Origin: JBMOGA01 sp049318625
Lineage (GTDB): Bacteria > Pseudomonadota > Alphaproteobacteria > Rhizobiales > Hyphomicrobiaceae
DNA length: 64,000 nt
Direction: 5' to 3'
Assembly: GCA_049318625.1 (NCBI GenBank)
Contig: JBMOGA010000013.1
Location: forward strand, 18,959 to 82,958
Shown: in pieces, positions 54,303 through 63,228 of the stretch
Layout of the letters: each line of letters starts with the position of its first letter
Numbering within the stretch: the stretch's first letter is position 1
The notes under the pieces: model-generated
Told to the model about the DNA's origin: nothing
Databases searched by the model: none
Seen by the model: the letters and a program-made list of their open reading frames with translations, nothing else
Position numbers and translations under genes: made by a program

Positions 54303-55574
54303 ATGACGCCGTCGGGGCACGAAGCGAACGCCATCAGGCTGCAACTCGTTGAACTGTCGGAGCATATTCTCCGCCGGCTCTCGGTTGTGCTGGCGCGCGC
54401 GCGGGCCGAATCGCGCGCGGCCTACGAGGACGTCGAGGCCACCGCCCGCCACATCAACCACGCCCAAACCCGTCTGATGGACGAACTCGGCCGCCGCGTG
54501 CCCGCGCGCGACGAGCTGCCGCTCCTCAAAACCTTGATGGGTGTTCAGGACCGCACGCTCGGCCTGCTCGAGCAACTCGAGGCGCTGCCGTTCAATCGGA
54601 GCGCGCCCGAACCGAGGTACGTCGAGCCGCAGCGGCTGTCGCACGCCGCCCCGCGCCATGACGAACCGATAGCGATCGAGCCCTGGCCCGAGGACGCCGA
54701 ATGGGAAGCGGCCCCGCCGGAGCCCGCGGCGCGGCCGCGACCGCAACCCGCTCGACCGGTCCAGCATCCGGCTCAGGCCCATGCCCCGGTATCGCCAGGC
54801 CGGGCCGGCGTCGGACGGCTGCAGACCCACCCGTCGGTCGGCGCCGAGCTGCCGGTTGCGGTCGGCCAACCGGTGGCGCGGATGCGTCCCGCCGATCCGG
54901 CGCCGCCCCGCCCCCGGCCCGCCGCCGCCGCAGCCGCTGTGCCGCTGGCGGCCTCGCCGCCGGCACCCGAGCGCCGTCGACCGGTCGAGATCGAAGCGGA
55001 AGTCGTCCCCGTGGTCGACCGCAAGTCAGGCGTGCCGGCGCCGGCCGTCAAGCCGACCCGGCCGCGGGTCCCTTGGACGGCCACGCTCAGCCGGTACGCC
55101 CACGATATCGCCGTGATGGCCCGGACGTTGCCGGTCGCCGTATTGGCGGCCGTCTTCGTCGGCATCGGTGTCGTGTTCATGCTCTTCATCGGTCGCTCGC
55201 TGCTATCCGTGATGGACCGCGCACCCGAGGCGGTGGCGGCGTCGGTGATCTCGACAGACCGCTTGCCGCCCGAGTCCGATGCGGCGGGCGCAGCACGATC
55301 GACCATTCCGGCCACCGGCGATGCCTACGTCGTCGTGCTGTCCATGCATCCCGACGCCGCCGGCGCCCGCAAGGGCTTTGCCGAAATGCGCCAGCGGGCA
55401 CCCGGCGCGCTGGCGGGGATGTCCGCCGATATCCAGCCCATCGAGAGCCCGGCCGGGCTGCGCTATCGGCTGGCCCTGGCGCCCGCGCTGACGCGGGAGC
55501 GGGCCTTCACGATCTGCGGCGAACTCAAGTCCGCGGGCTTCCCGGCGTGCTGGCTGCGGCGCCTGCAGCGCTAA
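54303..55574 (+). CDS. SPOR-like membrane protein with Pro-rich linker
   Basis: A 423-residue protein. Residues about 5-95 form a helical cytoplasmic part (ELSEHILRRLSVVLARARAE, DELPLLKTLMG), residues about 115-265 are Pro/Ala-rich and likely disordered, and one membrane helix spans about 275-300. A SPOR-like domain follows at about 340-423 (DAYVVVLSMHPDAAGARKG, ending FPACWLRRLQR). SPOR domains bind denuded glycan strands at division sites. ATG 54303 has GGGAGGG upstream. It is divergent from the amidase gene. The family match is by pattern only. Confidence 0.65.
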   Translation: MTPSGHEANAIRLQLVELSEHILRRLSVVLARARAESRAAYEDVEATARHINHAQTRLMDELGRRVPARDELPLLKTLMGVQDRTLGLLEQLEALPFNRSAPEPRYVEPQRLSHAAPRHDEPIAIEPWPEDAEWEAAPPEPAARPRPQPARPVQHPAQAHAPVSPGRAGVGRLQTHPSVGAELPVAVGQPVARMRPADPAPPRPRPAAAAAAVPLAASPPAPERRRPVEIEAEVVPVVDRKSGVPAPAVKPTRPRVPWTATLSRYAHDIAVMARTLPVAVLAAVFVGIGVVFMLFIGRSLLSVMDRAPEAVAASVISTDRLPPESDAAGAARSTIPATGDAYVVVLSMHPDAAGARKGFAEMRQRAPGALAGMSADIQPIESPAGLRYRLALAPALTRERAFTICGELKSAGFPACWLRRLQR

Positions 55575-55848
55575 ATAATAGAATTGAAGTTTCGATAATA
55601 TCGCGTGCGCGGCGACGCGCCTCCATCACTGCTGCGTGAACGATTATTATGTTGTAATATAATGGAAAAAATGGATGATAGGGTGGATGGAAGCCGTCGC
55701 GATCACGCAGCTTGCACAGGTGTTTGTAGACGCGAGGTCTCGTTGTGATTTCCCCATCCCACGGGGCGGGGCTAGAAGGGGACATCCGGCGCGGACGAAA
55801 ACGACGCGGCGGAAAGAAGCGAAAAAAGATGATCGAAGGAGCATGACC

Positions 55849-55980
55849 ATGAAGACCATCGTAGCCACCACCCTTCTCGCCGTCCTGGTCGCCGTCACCG
55901 GCGCCGTCTCAGCCTCCGCCAACCCCTATGCGGGTCTGCCGGCTTGGGCGCAGCAGGCGTTCGCACCCTCCAGCAACTGA
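55849..55980 (+). CDS. Small exported peptide (43 residues)
   Basis: A short gene with a strong AAGGAG site 7 bases before ATG 55849 (ATG 55843 lies too close to it). The product has a classical signal peptide (KTIVATTLLAVLVAVTG, then SASA) followed by a mature peptide of about 18 residues, NPYAGLPAWAQQAFAPSSN. A strong terminator follows after 22 bases and an A+T-rich promoter region precedes (55575-55848), so it is probably its own transcript. I do not recognise its function. Confidence 0.75.
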   Translation: MKTIVATTLLAVLVAVTGAVSASANPYAGLPAWAQQAFAPSSN

Positions 55981-56002
55981 GCGTCCTGATCCTGACAGAC
56001 GC

Positions 56003-56033
56003 AGCGGCCCGGCTCCTCCCCGGGCCGCTTTGC
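56003..56033 (+). terminator. Rho-independent terminator of the small peptide gene
   Basis: A perfect 10-bp stem (AGCGGCCCGG, loop CTCCTCC, CCGGGCCGCT) is followed by TTGCGTT. It lies between the small peptide gene and the convergent Sel1-repeat gene and can serve the plus-strand transcript. Confidence 0.75.
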
Positions 56034-56046
56034 GTTGGGGCCCGCT

Positions 56047-56694
56047 TCAGGGCTGAGTGGAAAATGATCGGGACGCGCTGCGCCCGAGCCAGTCGGACGC
56101 CAGCCGGTGCGCGATTTCGAGCTGGATGGGAGTGAGGCGCTGGGCGATGCGGTCGCGACCGCGGATGGCGAGTGTCCGCTCCCGGCTCTGCGCCTCGGAG
56201 AATCGCGAGGCCGCCAGATTGAGCCACATATGGGCTCGGACATCGTCCGGACGGGTGCCGTCGCCGCGTTCGTGCATCAGCCCGAGGTTGAGTTGTGCCT
56301 CAGCATGCCCGGCCATGGCCGCCCGGCGAAACCAGAACAACGCCTCGCGGTGATCCTGGGGCACGCCGTCGCCGCGGTAGATCATGGACCCATAGAGAAA
56401 CTGGGCGTCGGCATGTCCGAGTTCGCTCGCCTGGCGCAGCCACGTCGCGGCGACACGGGCATCCTTGGCCACGGCCATGCCGTTGAGATGCATCAGGGCC
56501 AGTTCGAACTGCGCTTGGGCATCGCCGGCCTCGGCCGCGGGCTCCAGCGCCTCGACCACGCCGGCGAGGTCCCCGCGGGCGAAGGCGGCCCGCGCGTCTT
56601 CCACGCTCGCCGCGGCCGGTCCGCCGCAAAGGCACGCCAGCACCAGTCCGAGGGGCCAGGACCGTCGTGACGTCGCAAGGCTGAGGAGTGACAT
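56047..56694 (-). CDS. Exported Sel1-repeat protein
   Basis: A 215-residue protein with an N-terminal signal region (residues 1-30, LGLVLACLCGGPAAAS) and three to four Sel1-like repeats (about 38-165): DAQAQFELALMHLNG, DAQFLYGSMIYRGDGVPQD and EAQLNLGLMHERGDGTRPDD. Sel1 repeats mediate protein-protein contacts. The last about 50 residues are Arg-rich and helical. It lies 72 bases downstream of the longer CHAT-TPR gene on the same strand and may belong to that cluster. Confidence 0.85.
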   Translation of the reverse strand: MSLLSLATSRRSWPLGLVLACLCGGPAAASVEDARAAFARGDLAGVVEALEPAAEAGDAQAQFELALMHLNGMAVAKDARVAATWLRQASELGHADAQFLYGSMIYRGDGVPQDHREALFWFRRAAMAGHAEAQLNLGLMHERGDGTRPDDVRAHMWLNLAASRFSEAQSRERTLAIRGRDRIAQRLTPIQLEIAHRLASDWLGRSASRSFSTQP

Positions 56695-56766
56695 CGCCGC
56701 TTCGGGGTTGGATCTCGACTGGCGGCGAGCAAACCGCGATTCCCCTGCGCGAGGCTTTTGGCGCCT

Positions 56767-59700
56767 TCAACCGCCCTCGCCGACGATGACGAAGGGCGCC
56801 CAGTAGGACGGGTGCGCCTCGTAGGCAGCGCCCTTGTCGATGAGTGCGATCATCGAGCGCCGCATGGCTTCCGCCCGCCCCACCTTGGTGTCGCGCGCCA
56901 TCTCGCGCACGGCGGCGGTGATGAGCTTCACCGTCGCGTCGGAGTAGACCTCCCAATGCGAGACGAGCAGCGCGCGCGCCTGTGCGTAGATGAAGGCCCG
57001 CGCCAAGCCCGAGAGCGCCTCGGCACTGGTCGCCGCGCCGGCCGCCGTGTTGCACGCCGACAGGATCACCAGATCGGCGTCGAGCTTCAGCGCCGCGATC
57101 TCGGACGCTGAAAGGTAGCCGTCGTCCTCCGCCGTGGCCGTGCCGGGGGGCGTCAGGATCAGCCCCGGCTCCGACGTGCCGTCGAGCTGCCCCGCCAGCA
57201 GGCCGTGCGTCGCGAAGTGCACCATCCGGAACTTCGCCAACTCGCCCGAAGTACTGAGCCGCTTGATCTCGCGCTCCGTCGCCTGCGCCCCGAGGCGGAT
57301 GTCGCCGGCCTCGGCCTTCACCTCCTCGGCAACCGCACACAGCTCGTCGGCGGTCTCGGGCAGCGGCACCTGGATCTTGAGGTGATCGAGCACGGCCAGA
57401 CCGCCACGGGTCGGCACCCGCGTCGCGGCGGACCGCGCCGAGCCCACCACCGCCACCTGCTGCGGACGGACGTCGGGGCAGCGTTGCACGGTGCGGGCGC
57501 GCTGGGCGCGGTCGGCATACCGCGCATCCGGGCCGTCGAGCAGAGGGTTGCCGAAACCGATCATGGGCTTGGTGGCGGCGCTGGGCTTGCCGGTACGGCG
57601 CAGGGCCTTCAGCGACGAGACGGCCGGCAGGACGGTGATCGCGTGGTCGCGGGCGAGCCACGCAGCGGCGCGGTGGTCGTTGCCCGCCGGCGGCTTGGTG
57701 ACGAGCACCTGGAACGGTAGCTGTGACAGCGGGCCGGAGGGAACGACAAGCAGGTGCTTGCCTTTGACGAGGTCCTGCACCCCGCCGAACAGCGCCTCGT
57801 AGAGCTTGTGCGCGCGGGCGGTGTCGAACGGCAAGGCCTGCCCCTCGACAGGGGCTTTGTCGAGCGGGATGCCGAGTGCCTTCGCGCAGCGCTCGGCCCC
57901 TTCGCCGTTCCACGCCGTCCCGTCGAGCCCGCAGCGGAGAGCTGCGACCTCCTGGGCGAGTTTCGCGGACCCCAACTCCGACCGTCGCCACGTGATGCCG
58001 GCCTTGGTGACGATCCAGACGAAGGTTTCCTCCGGGGTCTGGCCGAAAGCCGGCCCATCGAGAAACAACACCAGAGCCTCGTCCGCGTGGAGCGTTGCGC
58101 CGACGGCTTCGGCAGGCATGGGCGATTGCGCGGCGAACTCCGCATAGTTCGGGAAGCGCTGGACGAGGTCGGCGTCAATGGCGGCGATGCGGCGGTCGAG
58201 AGCAGCCATTTGGCCTCTCAGAGCCGCGGCCGTATCGCCTGTCACCTGTTGGCCGAGTGTCGCAACGAGTTGGCGCTCAGCCTCGCGCCACGCCGTGGCC
58301 AAATCCTGACGCTCACGGACGAGCGGCGCCAGGGATGCGTCGCCAACGGCGGATCGCGCGGCCATCAGAGCCATCGATGCGCCAGCTTCCGACGACAGGG
58401 CCCATTGCGCCGCCTCGAACGTCGAACGGGTCAGCGCCTGCGCCTCGCGCGGTGCCGACTGGGCAATCCGGAATGCCGCCTTGAGGCCGCCGACGAACTG
58501 ACCGCTCAGCACGAGTTGCTGGCTGACGCCCATTGCGGCGCGCTCGAAATCGGGTGCGCGCAAGATGCGGCGTCGGACGAGGTCGCTGCTGCGCTGAAAG
58601 TGGGCGTAGGCTGCTGGCCATTGTCCTGTGGCCATGGCGAGGGCGCCGAGATTGGCGACGAGGATCACGGATTCGGGATGCTCCGTGCCGAGCGCCTGTT
58701 CGAGAATGCGGAGCGAACGGCCGAAGGCGGCCTCCGCATCGTCGAACTTGCCGAGGGACTGCAGGAGGCCGCCGAGATTGTTGAGCCGATTGGCCGTCTC
58801 GGGATGCGCCGGCCCGAGTGCCTGCTCCGTTATCGCAAGTGCGCGCCGAGCGGCGACTTCGGCATCCGCGAGCCGCCCGCGCTGCTGCAAGACCAACGCC
58901 AGATTGTTGAGGCGAAGAGCCGTTTGCCGATGCGACGGGCCAAGAGCCCCTTCCGTTGCGGCAAGTGATCGCCTGTAAAGCGTCTCGGCCTCCTCCAACC
59001 GGCCTTGGCTTTCGACGATTGCCGCCAGATTGTTGAGCTGCAATGCGACGGTCGGATGCGTTGGGCCCAGTTGGCGCTCACCGATGACAAGGCCTCTGCG
59101 TGCCAGCGCCTCGGCCTCGACGAAGCGGCCGGCGTCCTTCAGCAGCAAAGCCACATTATCGAGCCGGATCGCCAGATCGGGATGATCGGTTCGCAGCGCT
59201 TTTTCCGAGATCGCAAGCGCCCGCTGCGCGAGCGGCAAGGCCTCGTCGAGCCGGCCGAGGATGCGGTAAAGGCTTCCGAGATTGTTGAGCGAAACCGCCG
59301 TCGTTGGGTGCTCCGGACCCAACGTCTTCTCGTTGATCGCGATGGCACGCAGATAGAGCGTTTCCGCCTCGCGAGGGCGGCCAGAAGCCGAGATGATGCC
59401 GGCGAGATTGCTGAGCCTGACCGCAACGTCGGGATGCTCAGGTCCGGCGGCGGCCTCCGTGATCGCAAGCGCCCGCCGCGCCAGCGTTTCGGCTTCGGCG
59501 AGCCGGCCGGTCCGCTCGACGAGCAGTGCAAGATTGTTGAGGCGGATGCCGACCTCGGGGTGCGACCCTCCTCTGGCGCTCTCGGTGACAGAAAGCGAGC
59601 GTCGCAGCAGGCGCTCGGCATCGGCGAGCCGGCCTGTGGTTTCGTAGAGCGTGGCCAAATTGTTGAGCGCAACGCTGAGTTCCGCAGGCATGGCCGCGGT

Positions 59701-60153
59701 CGGTGCGTCGAGAACGGCAAGGGCCTGCTCGGCGAGCCCGATCGCCTCGGCGTAGCGGCCCTGCCGCTGCAGCACCAACGCCAGCGCCAGCTTCACCTGC
59801 GCTGTCGACGTGTGGGCCGCGCCGAAGTGCCGCTCGGCGATCGCCAGGGCCCGCCGCTGCAGGTTCTCCGCCTCGACGAAAAGTCCACGCTGGCGCAGCA
59901 CGTCACCCAGGTTGCCGAGTGCCTTGCCGACTTCGGGGTGGTCGGTCCCGTGGCGGCGTTCGGCCAGCGCGAGCGCGCGCTTGGCGACTTCGGTCGCCTC
60001 GACGAATTGGCCCGCACGATAAAGCGTCACGACCTGCGCATTCAGCGAAGCGAGGTCGTCGTTGGATTGCGCGCGAACCGCGGGCAGTGCCGCGAACGCA
60101 AGCACCGAGACGGTGATCAGGCTGGTGAGACCGCGCAAAATCAACGGCCACAT
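56767..60153 (-). CDS. Exported CHAT-domain protease-like protein with many TPRs
   Basis: A 1128-residue protein: signal peptide (residues 1-28, ending AVRAQ); eleven or twelve 42-residue TPR units of the kinesin-light-chain type (about 36-525, e.g. GRLAEAETLARRALAIT); a helical linker (about 530-690); and a C-terminal CHAT domain (about 760-1128) related to caspases. The catalytic His983 (HFATHG) and Cys1034 (LSACNTA) are intact and the end is YWAPFVIVGEGG. Known CHAT proteins cleave partners when the TPR sensor is triggered; here export to the periplasm is predicted, which is unusual to my knowledge. It follows a second CHAT-TPR gene by 179 bases. Confidence 0.93.
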   Translation of the reverse strand: MWPLILRGLTSLITVSVLAFAALPAVRAQSNDDLASLNAQVVTLYRAGQFVEATEVAKRALALAERRHGTDHPEVGKALGNLGDVLRQRGLFVEAENLQRRALAIAERHFGAAHTSTAQVKLALALVLQRQGRYAEAIGLAEQALAVLDAPTAAMPAELSVALNNLATLYETTGRLADAERLLRRSLSVTESARGGSHPEVGIRLNNLALLVERTGRLAEAETLARRALAITEAAAGPEHPDVAVRLSNLAGIISASGRPREAETLYLRAIAINEKTLGPEHPTTAVSLNNLGSLYRILGRLDEALPLAQRALAISEKALRTDHPDLAIRLDNVALLLKDAGRFVEAEALARRGLVIGERQLGPTHPTVALQLNNLAAIVESQGRLEEAETLYRRSLAATEGALGPSHRQTALRLNNLALVLQQRGRLADAEVAARRALAITEQALGPAHPETANRLNNLGGLLQSLGKFDDAEAAFGRSLRILEQALGTEHPESVILVANLGALAMATGQWPAAYAHFQRSSDLVRRRILRAPDFERAAMGVSQQLVLSGQFVGGLKAAFRIAQSAPREAQALTRSTFEAAQWALSSEAGASMALMAARSAVGDASLAPLVRERQDLATAWREAERQLVATLGQQVTGDTAAALRGQMAALDRRIAAIDADLVQRFPNYAEFAAQSPMPAEAVGATLHADEALVLFLDGPAFGQTPEETFVWIVTKAGITWRRSELGSAKLAQEVAALRCGLDGTAWNGEGAERCAKALGIPLDKAPVEGQALPFDTARAHKLYEALFGGVQDLVKGKHLLVVPSGPLSQLPFQVLVTKPPAGNDHRAAAWLARDHAITVLPAVSSLKALRRTGKPSAATKPMIGFGNPLLDGPDARYADRAQRARTVQRCPDVRPQQVAVVGSARSAATRVPTRGGLAVLDHLKIQVPLPETADELCAVAEEVKAEAGDIRLGAQATEREIKRLSTSGELAKFRMVHFATHGLLAGQLDGTSEPGLILTPPGTATAEDDGYLSASEIAALKLDADLVILSACNTAAGAATSAEALSGLARAFIYAQARALLVSHWEVYSDATVKLITAAVREMARDTKVGRAEAMRRSMIALIDKGAAYEAHPSYWAPFVIVGEGG
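58579..60048 (-). repeat. 126-bp tandem repeat coding for TPR units
   Basis: The TPR part of the CHAT gene repeats at DNA level with an exact 126-bp period: the word AGATTGTTGAG starts at 58775, and AGATTGTTGA at 58901, and AGATTGTTGAG again at 59027. Similarity decays toward the ends. The period equals 42 codons. Recombination between units could change repeat number. Confidence 0.85.
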
Positions 60154-60332
60154 GCTCGCCCCCGCGGTTCCGCACTCAACCAGAGGGAGTGTGCTGCAAG
60201 ACTATGACGGCTTCAACAGCGGGGCACGACCGGTGCGGGACCGCGCCGCCGCGCCGCCACCGCTCAAGAGCAGAGCGGCTTCGGCGCGATGGGCCCGTTC
60301 GCGCGACGGCCGGCGACGCCCGCCACATCGCC

Positions 60333-62858
60333 TCAGCCGCCTTCGCCCACGACGACGAACGGTGCCCAGTAGGCGGGCGGCTTTCCGTCGTCGATCTCGC
60401 GGATCATCGCGCGCCGGAACGCCTCGGCGCGGCCGAGCTTGCGGTCGGCGGCGAGTGCTCCGAACGTCTCGATGGTGAGGCGCGTGGCAGCGTCCGAGTA
60501 GACCGACCAATGCGATACCAGCAGGGCACGCGCGCCGGCATAGAAGAAGGCGCGGGCGAGACCCGACAGCGCCTCGGCGCCGACCTTGTCGCCCGCCGCC
60601 GTATTGCAGGCCGACAGCACCACCCACTCCGCGTCGAGGGTCAGCGCGGCCACCTCGGACGCCGTCAGCAATCCGTCGTCCAACTCGTTCGGTGCCGCGG
60701 GCGGCGTCAGCACCAGCGCCGGTTCCGCCAGCCCCGACAGATCGCCGGCGACGAGACCGTGAGTCGCGAAATGCACGATGCGGTAGTCCTTGAGCGATCG
60801 CCGCTTGACCTCCGTCTCGGTCGCCGCATCGCCGAGCAGCACCGAGTCCTTGCCCGCACCGAGCACGCGGGCCACCGTCTCCACCTCCTGCGCCGTGTCG
60901 GGCAGCGGCGAGAGCTGCCTGAGCGCGCGTGTGTCGACCTGGCCATTACGATAGTAGCGGGCGGGCAGCACGCCCTTGCCGCGGGCATCGGCCTCGCCGC
61001 CACCGTCGAGGCGCGGATCGCCGATGCCGATGAACGGACGGACCGCGACGCCGGTGCGCGCGAGCGACCGCAGCGCCTTGAGTGACGCCACCGACGGCAG
61101 CACGCTCAACGCGTGCCGGCGCACCAGCCAGGAGGCCGCCTTCAGCCGATCCGCGGTATTGCCGGTGACCGGCGGCGCTTCGGTCACCAGCACCTGCATC
61201 GGCAGACTGGTGAGGGCGCCGGTCGGGACGACGACGAGGTGCTGTTTGCCCGCCAGCATGGGGGCGACCGGGCCGAGGATCTTGCGATAGAGGGCATGCG
61301 CCCGATCGAGGTCGAAGGCGGCCGCCGCCTCCTCCAGCGATGCCACGCCACCGTGCGCAAGCGGATCGAGCCCCATGCGCAGGGCCGAGACGTCGGCCGC
61401 GAGCTGCCGGCTGCCGGCCTCGATCTCGGCCCACTGCGCCCGCGTGCGATCGATCGCCCACACGAAGCTCGCGTCCGTGCCGACCAGGATCACGACCAGG
61501 GCCTCGCCGTCCTGCAGCAGCCCTTGCACCTCGCGGACGGTGAGCGCGCCCGGATCGGCCAGCGCGGCATAGGCGGGATAGGTCTGCAGGATGCGCTGGC
61601 GCGACTGCCGGACATCCGTCTCCAGACCGTCGATCTCGGTACGCAGCGCCGCGCGGCGGCTCTTGAAGGCGGCGTGGCCCGCCAGCTTCGTCTCCGCCGC
61701 TTCGAGCCGCTTGTGCACCGCCATCAGGTCGCCCGCGCCCGCCGAGGTAACGGTCGAAAGTTGCCCGAGCTCGCGTGTGATCGCCTCGCGTTCGGCGGTG
61801 CTGCGCTCGCATCCGGCCTTGGTCTGACCCGGCGGGCAGCGCGCCAGCTGTTTCTGCAACTCGTCGACGAGCACGCGCTGACGGGCAATGGCGGGCGCGT
61901 TCACGCGTCCCTGCTCGATGCTCTTGGAGCGGAATTCCTCGAGCAGCGCGGCATACTCGGGATCCTTGCGCTGTACGTCGCTCCAGGCGGACAACAGCGC
62001 CATGTCTTCCGCGTTGAGCGCGACGATGCGGTCGGACTTGTCCTGGAGCGCCCGCACGGCCCGGCCGAGTTCGGTCGCGCCGGCCCCGAGCCGGGCCGTC
62101 ATCTTGGCCAGCGCCCCCGCCGCCGACGTGTTCCAGGCCTGTTGCGCGGCGGCGAAGCTTTCGTCCGTCAGCTGCATAGCGGAGCCACCCTGTGGCGTGT
62201 CGCGCAGCCGGTAGGCCGCGCGGACCAGCCCGACGAACGTGTCGCGGTGGCTCTCCAGCTCGCGGTCGAATACGGCTTTCGCACCGACGAACGAATTGTC
62301 CTGCTTGGCCAGCAGACGGATGGCCTCGCGATAGGAGGCGAGCGCCTGCGGCCACTGGCCCTTGCCGGCGGCGACGTGGCCGAGCATGGCATGGCTCGGC
62401 GCGACGAACGCGTGATCGGGCCCGATCACCGCCTGCCGCAGTGACAGCGCCCGGCGCGACAGCGGTTCGGCCGCTTCCGGACGACCCTGTTTGACCATGG
62501 TCTCGGCGAGCTTTTCCAGCGCCATGGCGACCGACGGACTGTCCTTCCCGTAGACCGCCTCGCGGATGGCAACGACCCGGCCATAGGCCCGCTCGGCCAC
62601 ATCGAGTTGCCCGGCCGCCTCCGCGGTCAGGGCGACGCCGTAGGCCTGGATTCCTGTGCGCTCGTGGGTGCGGCCGAACTCGCTCTCCGTCAGCGCCAGC
62701 GCCTGCTGGGCGACGGGCAGCGCCTCCTGGAAGGCGCCGGCCTTGTAGAAGTCGCTGGCCGTGGCCATCAGCTCCTGCAGCCGCCGCGACGGCTCCTGCG
62801 CCATCAGCAGCGACGACGAAAGACAGACGAACGCGGCCGTCAGCCAAGTCCGGATCAT
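60333..62858 (-). CDS. Exported CHAT-domain protease-like protein with short TPR region
   Basis: An 841-residue protein. A signal peptide (residues 1-20, CLSSSLLMAQ) is followed by about four TPR-like units (about 28-185, e.g. AFQEALPVAQQALAL), a long helical linker (about 200-430) with two Cys (C341, C350), and a CHAT domain (about 440-841). Catalytic His700 (HFATHG) and Cys751 (LSACNTA) are intact and the end YWAPFVVVGEGG matches its neighbour. The two CHAT genes clearly share ancestry. It starts 13 bases after the PAAR-like gene, so co-transcription is likely. Confidence 0.92.
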   Translation of the reverse strand: MIRTWLTAAFVCLSSSLLMAQEPSRRLQELMATASDFYKAGAFQEALPVAQQALALTESEFGRTHERTGIQAYGVALTAEAAGQLDVAERAYGRVVAIREAVYGKDSPSVAMALEKLAETMVKQGRPEAAEPLSRRALSLRQAVIGPDHAFVAPSHAMLGHVAAGKGQWPQALASYREAIRLLAKQDNSFVGAKAVFDRELESHRDTFVGLVRAAYRLRDTPQGGSAMQLTDESFAAAQQAWNTSAAGALAKMTARLGAGATELGRAVRALQDKSDRIVALNAEDMALLSAWSDVQRKDPEYAALLEEFRSKSIEQGRVNAPAIARQRVLVDELQKQLARCPPGQTKAGCERSTAEREAITRELGQLSTVTSAGAGDLMAVHKRLEAAETKLAGHAAFKSRRAALRTEIDGLETDVRQSRQRILQTYPAYAALADPGALTVREVQGLLQDGEALVVILVGTDASFVWAIDRTRAQWAEIEAGSRQLAADVSALRMGLDPLAHGGVASLEEAAAAFDLDRAHALYRKILGPVAPMLAGKQHLVVVPTGALTSLPMQVLVTEAPPVTGNTADRLKAASWLVRRHALSVLPSVASLKALRSLARTGVAVRPFIGIGDPRLDGGGEADARGKGVLPARYYRNGQVDTRALRQLSPLPDTAQEVETVARVLGAGKDSVLLGDAATETEVKRRSLKDYRIVHFATHGLVAGDLSGLAEPALVLTPPAAPNELDDGLLTASEVAALTLDAEWVVLSACNTAAGDKVGAEALSGLARAFFYAGARALLVSHWSVYSDAATRLTIETFGALAADRKLGRAEAFRRAMIREIDDGKPPAYWAPFVVVGEGG

Positions 62859-62871
62859 GATCGTCCTCCGG

Positions 62872-63228
62872 CTATTTCTCGGTGCAGCCCGTCGTCAGAT
62901 CACCGGCCCGCGCCATCGGCTTGCCATTGATGAAGACGTTGGAGGCGCCGCCGATCGTCATGCCGCCGCACCCGGTGCGATCGCCGACGGTGGCTGCCGG
63001 CCGCCCGCCGATCATTACGTTGGACGAGCCTTGGACCAAAGCGCCGGCCCGGTCGGTGGCGTCGCCTTGCCGCGCCGCCGCCTGACCGCCGACCGACACG
63101 GTCCCGCTGCCCTGGGTGATGACCGCAGGCACGCCGGGATCGGCCGCGGTCTGGGCGAGGCCGGCGTGCGGCCCCGCCAAGCTCGCCGCCAGCAGAACGA
63201 CGACGCGCAGTTGAATGGTGCTACCCAT
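62872..63228 (-). CDS. Exported PAAR-like protein
   Basis: A 118-residue protein with a signal peptide (residues 1-25, LLAASLAGPHAGLAQ), then a PAAR domain (about 38-118) with repeats such as GSGTVSVGGQAAARQGD, GSSNVMIGGRPAATVGD and ASNVFINGKPMARAGD. Two Cys (C87, C115) flank the last repeat. PAAR proteins usually tip type VI secretion spikes and lack a signal peptide, so this one would be periplasmic. Its ATG overlaps the upstream membrane protein gene by 8 bases and the CHAT gene follows after 13 bases. Confidence 0.82.
   Translation of the reverse strand: MGSTIQLRVVVLLAASLAGPHAGLAQTAADPGVPAVITQGSGTVSVGGQAAARQGDATDRAGALVQGSSNVMIGGRPAATVGDRTGCGGMTIGGASNVFINGKPMARAGDLTTGCTEK

Noticed and set aside
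58579..60048. Regular repeats that could suggest a CRISPR array
   Set aside because: The 126-bp period is in frame and encodes TPR units, with no alternating spacers and no cas genes.
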